Shown piece by piece: positions 33,061 through 40,545 of a DNA stretch of 43,537 nucleotides. The notes under the pieces were generated by a model. It was not told the origin of the DNA. It did not search any database and worked only from the letters and a program-made list of their open reading frames with translations. The DNA comes from Actinomycetota bacterium. GTDB lineage: Bacteria > Actinomycetota > Acidimicrobiia > Acidimicrobiales > Ilumatobacteraceae. The stretch covers positions 1 to 43,537 of the forward strand of contig CAUJEE010000024.1 in NCBI GenBank assembly GCA_963169215.1, read 5' to 3'. The stretch's first letter is position 1. Every line of letters begins with the position of its first letter. Both the position numbers and the translations under genes were made by a program.

Positions 33061-33442
33061 CGGCCACCTCCTGCAGTTCGTCGGTCGCGGCGATCTCAGC
33101 GTTGTGGTCGGTCGTGTCGTCCTGCGGCTCGGCCGGGCGCGGGCGGCGCACCAGCAGGCCGAGCGTGCGCACGGCGAACACCGTCGCGCTGCTGAGCGCG
33201 GTGCGCAGAATCCTGCCCCGCTCGGGGTCGACGGCCACGAAGCGCACCGTGTCGGGGCGCTGCAGAAGGGCGAGGAAGTCGGTGACATCCTCGCGGTCGA
33301 GCGTCACCCGGTAGTCCCAGTAGGTGGGGGCATGCATCACCCCACTGATGAAGAACTCCTGGCTGTCGGTTTCGAGTGACTCGCGCTCGGAGAGTGAGAG
33401 GCTCAGCACCCTCCTGCCCAGTCCTTTGGACCAGAGATCCAT
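33047..33442 (-). CDS. WSKGLG-family small protein, paralogue 1
   Basis: 131 residues, ATG, with GGGAGG eight bases upstream; its end overlaps the next gene by 14 bases. M-D-L-W-S-K-G-L-G-R-R opens it. T-Y-W-D-Y-R-V-T-L, V-T-D-F-L-A-L-L-Q-R-P and a membrane-like ILRTALSSATVFAVRTLGLLV with an internal Arg follow. It parallels the protein at 29180-29713 without that protein's acidic tail. First gene of the minus operon behind operator site D and a strong leader hairpin. Not recognised as a named family; a lipid- or membrane-associated partner of the CrtI-like enzymes is inferred. Confidence 0.72.
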   Translation of the reverse strand: MDLWSKGLGRRVLSLSLSERESLETDSQEFFISGVMHAPTYWDYRVTLDREDVTDFLALLQRPDTVRFVAVDPERGRILRTALSSATVFAVRTLGLLVRRPRPAEPQDDTTDHNAEIAATDELQEVAGGRA

Positions 33443-33472
33443 CTGTCATGCCTCCCGACGTCGGCCACCCAC

Positions 33473-33504
33473 GGTCGGGCCGGAGGGGGGTCTCCGGCCC
33501 GACC
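33473..33504 (-). promoter_or_regulatory. Strong leader hairpin of the FAD-enzyme operon
   Basis: GGTCGGGCCGGAG (33473-33485) and its exact complement at 33492-33504 form a 13-bp, very GC-rich stem with a 6-base loop. On the minus strand it lies between operator site D and the ATG at 33442, so it would be in the 5' untranslated RNA, 31-62 bases before the start. It may be an attenuator, an mRNA-stability element, or the transcription terminator of some antisense RNA. Confidence 0.55.
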
Positions 33505-33525
33505 CGGGGGGCTGGTCACCGTTAA

Positions 33526-33543
33526 CTTACTCACCCTAACTCA
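33526..33543. promoter_or_regulatory. Operator site D
   Basis: CTTACTCACCCTAACTCA matches site A at 12 of 18 positions and is the weakest copy. It is 83 bases before the WSKGLG ATG. TAACTTA and TAACTCA also form a 14-base direct repeat here, so the symmetry differs from sites A and B. Confidence 0.45.
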
Positions 33544-33684
33544 TCGGCGCACGCGATCCGCAAGTGGAGTCGCTTTCGGCGTCGGCGGCGGTGCTCATCG
33601 CCGACGCAGGCATCGCGCCGGGGCCGGTGTCGTTGTGAGCGGATGCTCGGACTTGTGAGAAGGGTCTGGCTTTCAGCGCGCAGA

Positions 33685-33702
33685 CCTAGTAGCACTAACA
33701 TA
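33685..33702. promoter_or_regulatory. Operator site E
   Basis: CCTAGTAGCACTAACATA matches site A at 14 of 18 positions; TAGT-AGC-ACTA is a perfect inverted repeat. It is 43 bases before the ABC lipoprotein ATG, nearly the same distance as site A to its gene (41) and site C (40). Confidence 0.65.
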
Positions 33703-33745
33703 CGATCGGGGTTGCATCAACCCCACGACCGGGAGGTAGGCACCC

Positions 33746-35116
33746 ATGAGACGACACGCCACCTTGGCCCTGGTGGCCGTTATCGCCATCGCTGGCGCAG
33801 CGTGCAGCGAAGAGCGAGTGACGGACGACACCCAGGACACGCAGGCGACCGTGGTCGGATCGACGGCACCCGGCGACACGACCGACGCGACCGGCACCAC
33901 CGCACCCGTCGAGTGCGAGGGGGCGACGGTGGTCGAGTGCATCAGCCCTGACACGACGTTCTTCGACCTGTATCCCGAAGCGGCGACGGCGGCCAGTGGC
34001 GAGCCGATCAAGATCGGATTGATCAACAACGAGACCGGGCCGGCGGCGGCCTTCCCCGAACTCACTCTCGGCGTGCGCGCCGGGGTCGACTTCATCAACA
34101 CCGAACTCGGTGGTGTCGATGGTCGCCCGCTCGAGTTGGTCACCTGCGACGTCGCCTTCTCCGGCACCGGCTCGCAGGCTTGTGGCCAGCAGATGGTCGA
34201 CGAAGGTGTGGTGGCGGTGCTCGGCGGCATCGACTTGTTCGACGACGCGGTCAACGTGCTCGAGGAGAACGAGATCCCCTACGTGGGTGGCATCCCGGTG
34301 AGCTTCGCTTCCGCCACCAGCCCGATCTCGTTCCAGTTCAGCGGCGGTTCGTGGGGCCAGAACCTCGGCCTGGTGCATCACATGGCCAACACTCTGAAGG
34401 CGGAGAAGGTGTCGATCATCTACGGCGACTTCGGCTCGGTGGCCGACGGCGCGCTGTGGGCCCGCGAGGCGCTGATCGGTCTCGGCCTCGAGCCGGGCAA
34501 CATCAAGATGGTGCCGATGTCGATCATTGTCGAGGACGTGCTCACCCCGCTCACGGTGGCCAACGAGAACGACCCCGACGCGATCCTGGTGCTCGTCGCC
34601 GACACCGGCTGCGTGCCTGCCTACGAGGCCGTGCGTGAGATCGGCATCACCGCGCAGACCTACTGGTCGGCGGGCTGCCTGCTCGATGCCATCACCCAGC
34701 AGGCCGGCGCGGAGAACCTCGAGGGCTACATCTACGGCCTGGAGAACGTCATCCAGGTTCCCGATCCGCCCGACACCGCGATGTGGACCGATGTCGTCGA
34801 CAAGTACGGCGCCGAAGGACTCGAAGCGGGGAGTTCGGCCGTCGTCGAGTTCCGTGCGCTGATGCACCTGTGGGCCGAGATGCGCGCCATCGGCGCCGAT
34901 GCGGTGACGCCCGCGTCGATCATCGACCAGTTCCGCAGCGCGGTCGATCGCCCCGGGTTCATGGGGCACTCGTACACCTGCGACGGCCAGCAGATGGGTG
35001 GCGAGTTGCAGGCGATCTGCGCGCCGCACCAGATCCTCGGGCAGATGCGTGACGGCGATCTGGTGCAGATCACAGACTGGATCGACGTCGGCGCGATCGC
35101 CGTGGCGCCGAAGTAG
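33746..35116 (+). CDS. Branched-chain-amino-acid-type ABC importer, substrate-binding lipoprotein
   Basis: 456 residues, ATG with GGGAGG upstream. The signal segment RHATLALVAVIAIAGAAC has lipobox A-G-A-A-C, followed by a Thr/Asp-rich linker. The periplasmic-binding fold (type I, LivJ-like) is seen in I-K-I-G-L-I-N-N-E-T-G, G-V-R-A-G-V-D-F-I-N and later L-G-G-I. The protein is extracytoplasmic and lipid-anchored. It starts the importer operon behind operator site E. In actinobacteria LivJ-type binders handle many aromatic or fatty acids as well as amino acids, so the ligand is probably the pathway substrate or a fragment (inference). Confidence 0.92.
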   Translation: MRRHATLALVAVIAIAGAACSEERVTDDTQDTQATVVGSTAPGDTTDATGTTAPVECEGATVVECISPDTTFFDLYPEAATAASGEPIKIGLINNETGPAAAFPELTLGVRAGVDFINTELGGVDGRPLELVTCDVAFSGTGSQACGQQMVDEGVVAVLGGIDLFDDAVNVLEENEIPYVGGIPVSFASATSPISFQFSGGSWGQNLGLVHHMANTLKAEKVSIIYGDFGSVADGALWAREALIGLGLEPGNIKMVPMSIIVEDVLTPLTVANENDPDAILVLVADTGCVPAYEAVREIGITAQTYWSAGCLLDAITQQAGAENLEGYIYGLENVIQVPDPPDTAMWTDVVDKYGAEGLEAGSSAVVEFRALMHLWAEMRAIGADAVTPASIIDQFRSAVDRPGFMGHSYTCDGQQMGGELQAICAPHQILGQMRDGDLVQITDWIDVGAIAVAPK

Positions 35117-35146
35117 TCGAACGAGCGGTCAAGCGACCCGACGAAC

Positions 35147-35164
35147 AAGGAGCGACAACTCATT
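35147..35164 (+). promoter_or_regulatory. Ribosome site and ATT start of the fused permease
   Basis: AAGGAG at 35147-35152 is followed nine bases later by ATT at 35162. The frame from 35117 has no ATG, GTG or TTG until GTG at 35237, and using that would delete the first transmembrane helix. ATT is a rare bacterial start (known for infC). Confidence 0.5.
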
Positions 35165-37183
35165 CTCGACTACGTTGGCTACTTCCTCACCGGCCTAGGC
35201 GCGGGCAGCGTCATCGCGCTGCTCGCGCTCGGCCTCGTGCTCACCCACCGCGCGTCGGGCGTGATCAACTTCGCCCATGCCGCGCTCGGCATGTACGTGG
35301 CCTACGCCTACTACAAGCTGCGCCAGACCGGTGAGTTGGTGTTGCCGATCCTCGGTCTGCCCGACCGGGTGAAGATCGTCGATGCGCCGACGGTGTTCAC
35401 TGCCATGTCGGTGGCCGTGGCTCTGTCGGCGGTGCTCGGGTTGCTCGTCTACCTGCTCGTGTTCCGCTGGCTGCGCACCGCCCCGGCCCTCGCCCGTGTC
35501 GTTGCCTCGCTCGGCCTGCTGCTCTACTTCGTGGCCATCGTCAAGCTGCGTTTCGACCGCAGCGCCGGCCAGCTTCCACTGGGGGCGATCCTTCCCGCGG
35601 GCAGCGTCACCGTCTCCGGGGTTGCCGTGCCCTACAACCGTCTGATCCTCGCGGCGATCGCGCTCGCCGTGGCCACGGTGCTGGCAGTGGTGTTCAAGTT
35701 CACCCGCTTCGGGATGGCCACCCGAGCCGCGGCCGAGAACGAGAAGGGGGCGCTGATCGTCGGCCATTCGCCCGACAAGTTGGCGGTGGTCAACTGGACG
35801 GTTGCCTCCGTGCTCGCCGGTGTGTCGGTGATCTTCATCGCCTCGGTCACCAAGCAACTCGATCCGCTCTCCACCAGCCTGCTGGTGGTACCCGCCTTGG
35901 CCGCGGTGCTCGTCGGCGGGCTGCGCTCGTTCTTCGTCACCAGTTTCGCCGCGCTCACCATCGGCATGCTGCAGGCGGGCCTGCTCAACTACAGCACTCG
36001 TTCGACGTGGATTCCCAGCTGGCTGCCACGCAGCGGCCTCAACCATGCGCTGCCGTTCCTGGTGATCGTCATCGCCCTCACCGTGCGCGGTGCTTCGCTG
36101 CCGGGGCGCCACGAGATCCGCGAGTCGCGCCTGCCCTTCTCGCCGCGACCGCGCCACGTCGTGCCCGTGACGGTGGTGGGCGTGGGGCTCACCGCCGCCG
36201 GGCTGCTCACTCTCGACAGCCAGTGGCGGTTGGCGATCGTCGTGTCGCTGATCGCCTCCTTGATCGCCCTGTCGAGCGTGGTGCTCACCGGCTATGTGGG
36301 GCAGATCTCGCTGGCCCAGTACGCGTTTGCCGGGCTGGCCGGCTTCGTCACCGCCAAGCTCACCGAAGCCCGCGGCATCCCCTTCCCGTGGGCGCCATTG
36401 ATCGCGGTGGCACTCACCACCTTGTGCGGTGTGCTGGTTGGCCTACCCGCGGCGCGCGTGCGCGGCCTGGTGCTGGCGGTTGTCACCGTCGGCGCGGCCG
36501 TGGCGATCGAGAACCTCGCGTTCAAGTCGGAAGCACTCGGCGGCCTCGGCCGCGTGCAGATCGATCGCCCCGAGCTGTTCGGCCTCGACCTCGGCTTCTC
36601 GGCCAAGGGCGCCGACAACTTCCGCGCCGAGTTCGGCATCTTCGTGCTCATCGTGGTCGCCTGCTCGTTCATCGCGATTGCCAACTTGCGGCGCAGCCCC
36701 ACCGGCCTGCGCTGGCTGGCGGTGCGCGCCAACGAGCGCGCTGCTGCGGCGTGCGGCATCAATGTCACCTCGATGAAGCTGGAGGCGTTCGCCGTCTCGT
36801 CGATGCTCGCCGGCATGGGCGGTGTGTTGCTCGCCTACCGCGGTTCGCTGGCCCCCGAGTCGTTCGCGGTGTTCGGCGCGTTGGCGCTGTTGGCCGTCAC
36901 CTATCTCGGTGGTATCGCCAGCATCACCGGTGCGCTGCTGGCCGGCGTGCTGTTCAGCGGTGGCATCCTCACCCATGTGAGCGGCGGCACCACGGGCGGC
37001 ACCTCCGACACCGCGTTCGCGGTGAGCGGCCTGGCGTTGGTGATCGCCGCAGTGCGCACCCCCGATGGGGTGGTCGGCTTCTTCCGACGGCGTGGAGCGG
37101 GGGCCGGTATGCGGTTGCGGGCGCGGGCCGCGACCGGCGACGGCGACTCCTCGGCGATGGCCGGTTCGGTGGAGGCGCGATGA
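35162..37183 (+). CDS. Fused LivH-LivM type ABC permease
   Basis: 673 residues if translation begins at ATT 35162. The first half (about 1-295) is a LivH-like permease beginning LDYVGYFLTGLGAGSVIALLA and ASGVINFAHAALGMYVAY. The second (about 330-640) is LivM-like with LVLTGYVGQISLAQYAFAGLAGF (in part), then RWLAVRANERAAAACGI as the EAA-type coupling loop. Hydrophobic segments in both halves suggest 16-18 membrane helices, so both permease chains are in one polypeptide. A positively charged linker (PGRHEIRESRLPFSPRPRH) separates them. The stop overlaps the ATP-binding gene (ATGA). An internal GTG at 35237 is the alternative start. Confidence 0.85.
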   Translation: MLDYVGYFLTGLGAGSVIALLALGLVLTHRASGVINFAHAALGMYVAYAYYKLRQTGELVLPILGLPDRVKIVDAPTVFTAMSVAVALSAVLGLLVYLLVFRWLRTAPALARVVASLGLLLYFVAIVKLRFDRSAGQLPLGAILPAGSVTVSGVAVPYNRLILAAIALAVATVLAVVFKFTRFGMATRAAAENEKGALIVGHSPDKLAVVNWTVASVLAGVSVIFIASVTKQLDPLSTSLLVVPALAAVLVGGLRSFFVTSFAALTIGMLQAGLLNYSTRSTWIPSWLPRSGLNHALPFLVIVIALTVRGASLPGRHEIRESRLPFSPRPRHVVPVTVVGVGLTAAGLLTLDSQWRLAIVVSLIASLIALSSVVLTGYVGQISLAQYAFAGLAGFVTAKLTEARGIPFPWAPLIAVALTTLCGVLVGLPAARVRGLVLAVVTVGAAVAIENLAFKSEALGGLGRVQIDRPELFGLDLGFSAKGADNFRAEFGIFVLIVVACSFIAIANLRRSPTGLRWLAVRANERAAAACGINVTSMKLEAFAVSSMLAGMGGVLLAYRGSLAPESFAVFGALALLAVTYLGGIASITGALLAGVLFSGGILTHVSGGTTGGTSDTAFAVSGLALVIAAVRTPDGVVGFFRRRGAGAGMRLRARAATGDGDSSAMAGSVEAR

Positions 37184-37938
37184 GCAACGAGCCGCTGCTC
37201 GATGTGAGCTTGCTCAGCGTCACCTTCGGCGGGGTGCGTGCTGTCGACGATGTGTCGTTCGCCGTCGGCGAGAGCGAGCTGGTCGGTCTGATCGGACCCA
37301 ACGGCGCGGGCAAGACCACTTGCATCGATGCGCTCAGCGGGTTCGTGCCCAACGCCGCCGGACGGGTGACGTTCGAGGGACGCGACATCAGCAACTGGCC
37401 GGCTCACCGGCGGGCACGCGCCGGAATCGTGCGCACCTTCCAATCGGTCGAGCTGTTCGAGGATCTCACCCTCAACGAAAACCTGGTGGTGGCCGCCACC
37501 GATGCCAAGTGGTGGTCGCCGTTGGCCGACGCGGTGTGGCCGCGGCGCGGGTGGAGCGACGACATCGAGTGGGCGCTGGAAGCGGTCGGGCTGCAGGGCA
37601 AGGGCGAGTTGTTCCCCACCGAACTTGCACCCGGGTCGAGCCGCCTGGCCGCGCTGGCCCGCGCCCTGGTGCGCCGTCCGCGGCTGATCCTGCTCGACGA
37701 GCCGGCCGCCGGGCTGAACACCTACGAGACGGAGATGCTCGCCGATCGCCTGCGTGCGCTGCCGCCGCTGGGTGTGTCGGTGCTGCTCATCGACCACGAC
37801 ACCAGCCTGGTGTTCGGCACCTGTGGCACGGTGCACGTACTCGACTTCGGCCGGGTGATCTCCTCGGGTCCACCGGCGGTCGTGCGCGCCGACCCGGCGG
37901 TGATCGAGGCCTACCTCGGGACGGTGACCGAACCATGA
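37180..37938 (+). CDS. livG: ABC transporter ATP-binding protein, LivG type
   Basis: 252 residues, ATG overlapping the permease stop. Walker A G-P-N-G-A-G-K-T at 39-46, Q-loop Q88, Walker B L-I-L-L-D-E-P at 169-175 and switch H206 are intact. The signature that normally reads like L-S-Y-G-Q or L-S-G-G-Q is L-A-P-G-S-S (149-154), so this ATPase may rely on its partner's signature. In an asymmetric heterodimer with LivF this leaves one degenerate site. It powers the fused permease. The next gene starts inside its stop. Confidence 0.9.
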   Translation: MSNEPLLDVSLLSVTFGGVRAVDDVSFAVGESELVGLIGPNGAGKTTCIDALSGFVPNAAGRVTFEGRDISNWPAHRRARAGIVRTFQSVELFEDLTLNENLVVAATDAKWWSPLADAVWPRRGWSDDIEWALEAVGLQGKGELFPTELAPGSSRLAALARALVRRPRLILLDEPAAGLNTYETEMLADRLRALPPLGVSVLLIDHDTSLVFGTCGTVHVLDFGRVISSGPPAVVRADPAVIEAYLGTVTEP

Positions 37939-38660
37939 GCACGTTGCTGGAACTGCGCGGCGTCGAGACCGGGTACCACGGCGTGCCCGTGGTGCACGAC
38001 CTCGACCTCACCGTCGGCGAGGGTGAGGTCGTCGCCTTGCTCGGCGCCAACGGCGCGGGCAAGACCACCGTGCTCAACACCATCGCCGGTCTCGTGCCCC
38101 GCACGGGTGGCTCGCTCAGCGTGCTCGGCGCGCCGGTGTCGAGCCGTCAACGCGGTGCGCAGCGGCGCACCCTCGACGTGGTCCGCCGCGGCGTGGGGTA
38201 CGTGCCCGAAGACAGGGCGCTATTCTACGACCTCACTGCGATCGAGAACGTGCGGCTCGCTGCCGCCCGCCGCGATCGTGCCGCTGTGGCCGCGGCACTC
38301 GACCTGTTCCCCGCGCTCGCCCCGCTCACCGGGCGCGCCGCCGGGCTGCTGTCGGGCGGCGAGCAGCAGATGCTCGCGGTGGCGCGTGCCCTTGCGGCGC
38401 GTCCGCGGCTGTTGATGATCGACGAGATGAGCCTCGGGTTGGCGCCGATCATCGCCGAGCGGCTGCTCGCCTCGATCCGCAAGATCGCCGACGACACCGG
38501 CACCGGCATCCTGCTCGTCGAGCAACAGGTCGGTGCTGTGCTGCGCGTGGCCGATCGCGCTTACCTGTTGCGTCGCGGCCGAGTGGTGGTCGAAGGGCGC
38601 GCCGCCGACCTGCGCGCCCGGCCCGATCTGCTGGCATCGAGCTACCTGGGGAGTGGCTAG
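37935..38660 (+). CDS. livF: ABC transporter ATP-binding protein, LivF type
   Basis: 241 residues, ATG overlapping the LivG stop. Walker A G-A-N-G-A-G-K-T at 37-44, signature L-S-G-G-E at 139-143, Walker B ending M-I-D-E at 161-164, and a C-terminal V-E-Q-Q typical of LivF. Fully canonical, in contrast to the LivG partner. The two ATPases form the motor of the importer at the inner face of the membrane. Confidence 0.93.
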   Translation: MSTLLELRGVETGYHGVPVVHDLDLTVGEGEVVALLGANGAGKTTVLNTIAGLVPRTGGSLSVLGAPVSSRQRGAQRRTLDVVRRGVGYVPEDRALFYDLTAIENVRLAAARRDRAAVAAALDLFPALAPLTGRAAGLLSGGEQQMLAVARALAARPRLLMIDEMSLGLAPIIAERLLASIRKIADDTGTGILLVEQQVGAVLRVADRAYLLRRGRVVVEGRAADLRARPDLLASSYLGSG

Positions 38661-38715
38661 GGCGTGCGGCGATGAACTCGGTACGATTCACAGAGAGCGA
38701 ACGGCGGTAGGGACT

Positions 38716-39414
38716 ATGACTGTGCGAGAGACAGAACGCAGCAGCGAAACGAAGACCACCAAGGCCACCAAGACCACCAAGGTCACTCGCAAGCGCGCCA
38801 GCCGTGGCGAGGGCGACAAGCTGCGCTTCGAGATCCTCGAGGTCGCCGACAGGCTGCTGCTCGAAGCGGGCAGCGAGGACGCGGTGTCGATCCAGATGAT
38901 CGCCAACGGCGTGGGTTGCACCCCGCCCGCGATCTACATGCACTTCGCCGACAAGGACGCGCTGATGCGCGAAGTGTGCGTGCGTCACTTCATGAACTTC
39001 GTCTCTGCCCTGCAAGACGCGAGTACTGATGATGCTGATCCGTTCGACCAGCTGATGACCCGTGGCCGCGCCTACCTCGAGTTCGGCCTGCAGCACCCCG
39101 AGGTGTACCGCATCCTGTTCATGCAGCCGGCCGGCAAAGCGGTGCGCGACGTATCGGGCTCGCCAGCCGATTTCTTCGCGATGTTCGCGCCGGCTGTCGA
39201 GTCGTGCATCAAGTCGGGCCTGTTCGCCGACCGCGATCCGTTCGTGCTCGCGTGCAGCATGTGGGCCAGCATCCATGGGCTGACGTCGCTGATGATCGCC
39301 AACCCCGATTTCCCCTGGCCGCCGCTGGAGGAGATCTTCGTCCTCGATGTGATGGCGATGGTCACCGGTGCGGCACCTCGCTCGGGGAACACCGACGACT
39401 CACTCTCGGGATGA
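38716..39414 (+). CDS. TetR-family transcriptional regulator
   Basis: 232 residues, ATG. A Lys/Thr-rich N-terminal extension (ETKTTKATKTTKVTRKRASR, residues 11-30) precedes the DNA-binding domain. The HTH spans about residues 57-78 with S-I-Q-M-I-A-N-G-V-G-C-T-P-P-A-I-Y-M-H-F. The C-terminal ligand domain is helical and ends with a Met/Ala-rich helix. It lies 55 bases after LivF and shares its direction. It is the only specific regulator gene in the pathway region, so it is the best candidate to bind operator sites A-E with an acyl-CoA or substrate as ligand (inference). Confidence 0.92.
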   Translation: MTVRETERSSETKTTKATKTTKVTRKRASRGEGDKLRFEILEVADRLLLEAGSEDAVSIQMIANGVGCTPPAIYMHFADKDALMREVCVRHFMNFVSALQDASTDDADPFDQLMTRGRAYLEFGLQHPEVYRILFMQPAGKAVRDVSGSPADFFAMFAPAVESCIKSGLFADRDPFVLACSMWASIHGLTSLMIANPDFPWPPLEEIFVLDVMAMVTGAAPRSGNTDDSLSG

Positions 39415-39552
39415 TCTGCCGATCACGGCCACGGCGGGACCCAGGCCACCCGCTGTCGGCTGTCGCGGCGCGCCTCGGTGGCGTCCACGGGGTAGGTTAG
39501 GCGGGCTATAGGGCCTCGTTCATGCAGGCAAGCGAGTGGAGGTGCAGTAGAG

Positions 39553-40386
39553 ATGGCCGGTAGACCATCATGGGACGACCTGCCTCGTCTGATCGTCGAG
39601 AACCGCTGGACGGTCGAAGAGGCTGCGAAGCAGATGGCGTGTGGAACGAACCACGTGATCGCCAACCTCCAGACTGCCGCTCGCGCCGGGAGCGGGCAAG
39701 CCACTCAGGCCCTGCAGGCGATGCGGGCTGCAGCCGCCGAAGTCGGGGGCGCCGGGGCAGGGGTGCTGGCGACAGCGAGCGCAGTGGGGAAGATGACGCT
39801 GCCGGCGTGGGTGCTGCCAGCCGTGGGGATCGCGGTCTTGGCCGGAGTGATCTACGGCGCCACCCAGTGGGGCCAGCCGGACTCGGATCCGGTCGAGCGG
39901 CCTGGAGGTGTGGAGGCGATTCTCGAGGAGAGAGAGAACCTCCCGGAGGGCCAGGCGCAGGAACCGCAGGTCGTCGTCCCCGACGACCAGGGTTCGGGAC
40001 AGGCCGCCTACTACCTGGTAGTCGTGGGTAATACCAGCCCCAAGATCTACTCAGTGAGATCCCAGGAGTCGGTGGATTCCGGCGAGTTGCTCACCTGCCA
40101 TTTCCTCAATGGCGGCCTGTGTGCCGGAAGCATCGTCGACACGCCGAACGGGGCTGTAGAGGCGGGGGCAGACATCCCTGCGAGTTTCGAATCCAAGACC
40201 CTTCACACCGCCGAGGACGACTATGAGGCTCGCCTTTCCGCGTGGGAGCAGCTGTGCTCAGAGCTATCCGACATCCGCGTGGCCCCGCTGGCTGCCGGGT
40301 ACATCGGCTTCCGAGGCGACACGCACTACACGATCGACGGTGCCAATGGCGTCTCACCCAACCCGAATCCCTGTGGATTCGAGTAA
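39553..40386 (+). CDS. Putative membrane-anchored HTH protein, unknown function
   Basis: 277 residues, ATG. Residues 18-42 look like a helix-turn-helix (R-W-T-V-E-E-A-A-K-Q-M-A-C-G-T-N-H-V-I-A-N-L). An Ala/Gly-rich linker leads to one membrane helix (83-104, LPAWVLPAVGIAVLAGVIYG), then an acidic and Pro-rich stalk and an outer domain of about 130 residues with Cys (L-T-C-H-F, G-G-L-C-A-G-S, L-C-S-E-L, N-P-C-G-F-E). This topology recalls one-component membrane regulators or anti-sigma-type sensors, but no family is recognised. Unrelated to the preceding TetR gene, 138 bases away. Confidence 0.65.
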   Translation: MAGRPSWDDLPRLIVENRWTVEEAAKQMACGTNHVIANLQTAARAGSGQATQALQAMRAAAAEVGGAGAGVLATASAVGKMTLPAWVLPAVGIAVLAGVIYGATQWGQPDSDPVERPGGVEAILEERENLPEGQAQEPQVVVPDDQGSGQAAYYLVVVGNTSPKIYSVRSQESVDSGELLTCHFLNGGLCAGSIVDTPNGAVEAGADIPASFESKTLHTAEDDYEARLSAWEQLCSELSDIRVAPLAAGYIGFRGDTHYTIDGANGVSPNPNPCGFE

Positions 40387-40545
40387 CCCCACTCGCGCCG
40401 CCGACGCGTCTGCCCGATGCTCCGTGGATGGCCGAGGACGAGCAACGCTCGCAGCAGCGGCTGTTCGGCCCGGCGCTGGTTTCGCCGATCGTCGCTGAGC
40501 CGTAGGTTGCGTAGGCTGCGGTTCAGCACCAGTTGAGAGGGACAA

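Larger units (their letters stand above)
33443..33745. other. Divergent intergenic region with two operators and a hairpin
   Basis: 303 bases between the minus FAD-enzyme operon and the plus ABC importer operon. It contains the hairpin at 33473-33504 and operator sites D and E, annotated separately. The middle (33545-33680) shows no gene, repeat or clear promoter. Confidence 0.7.

Noticed and set aside
29890-33195. A 1101-codon open frame on the plus strand
   Set aside because: It lies opposite the two CrtI-like genes and a WSKGLG gene, has His/Arg/Val-rich composition with no domain, and is the usual high-GC antisense shadow.
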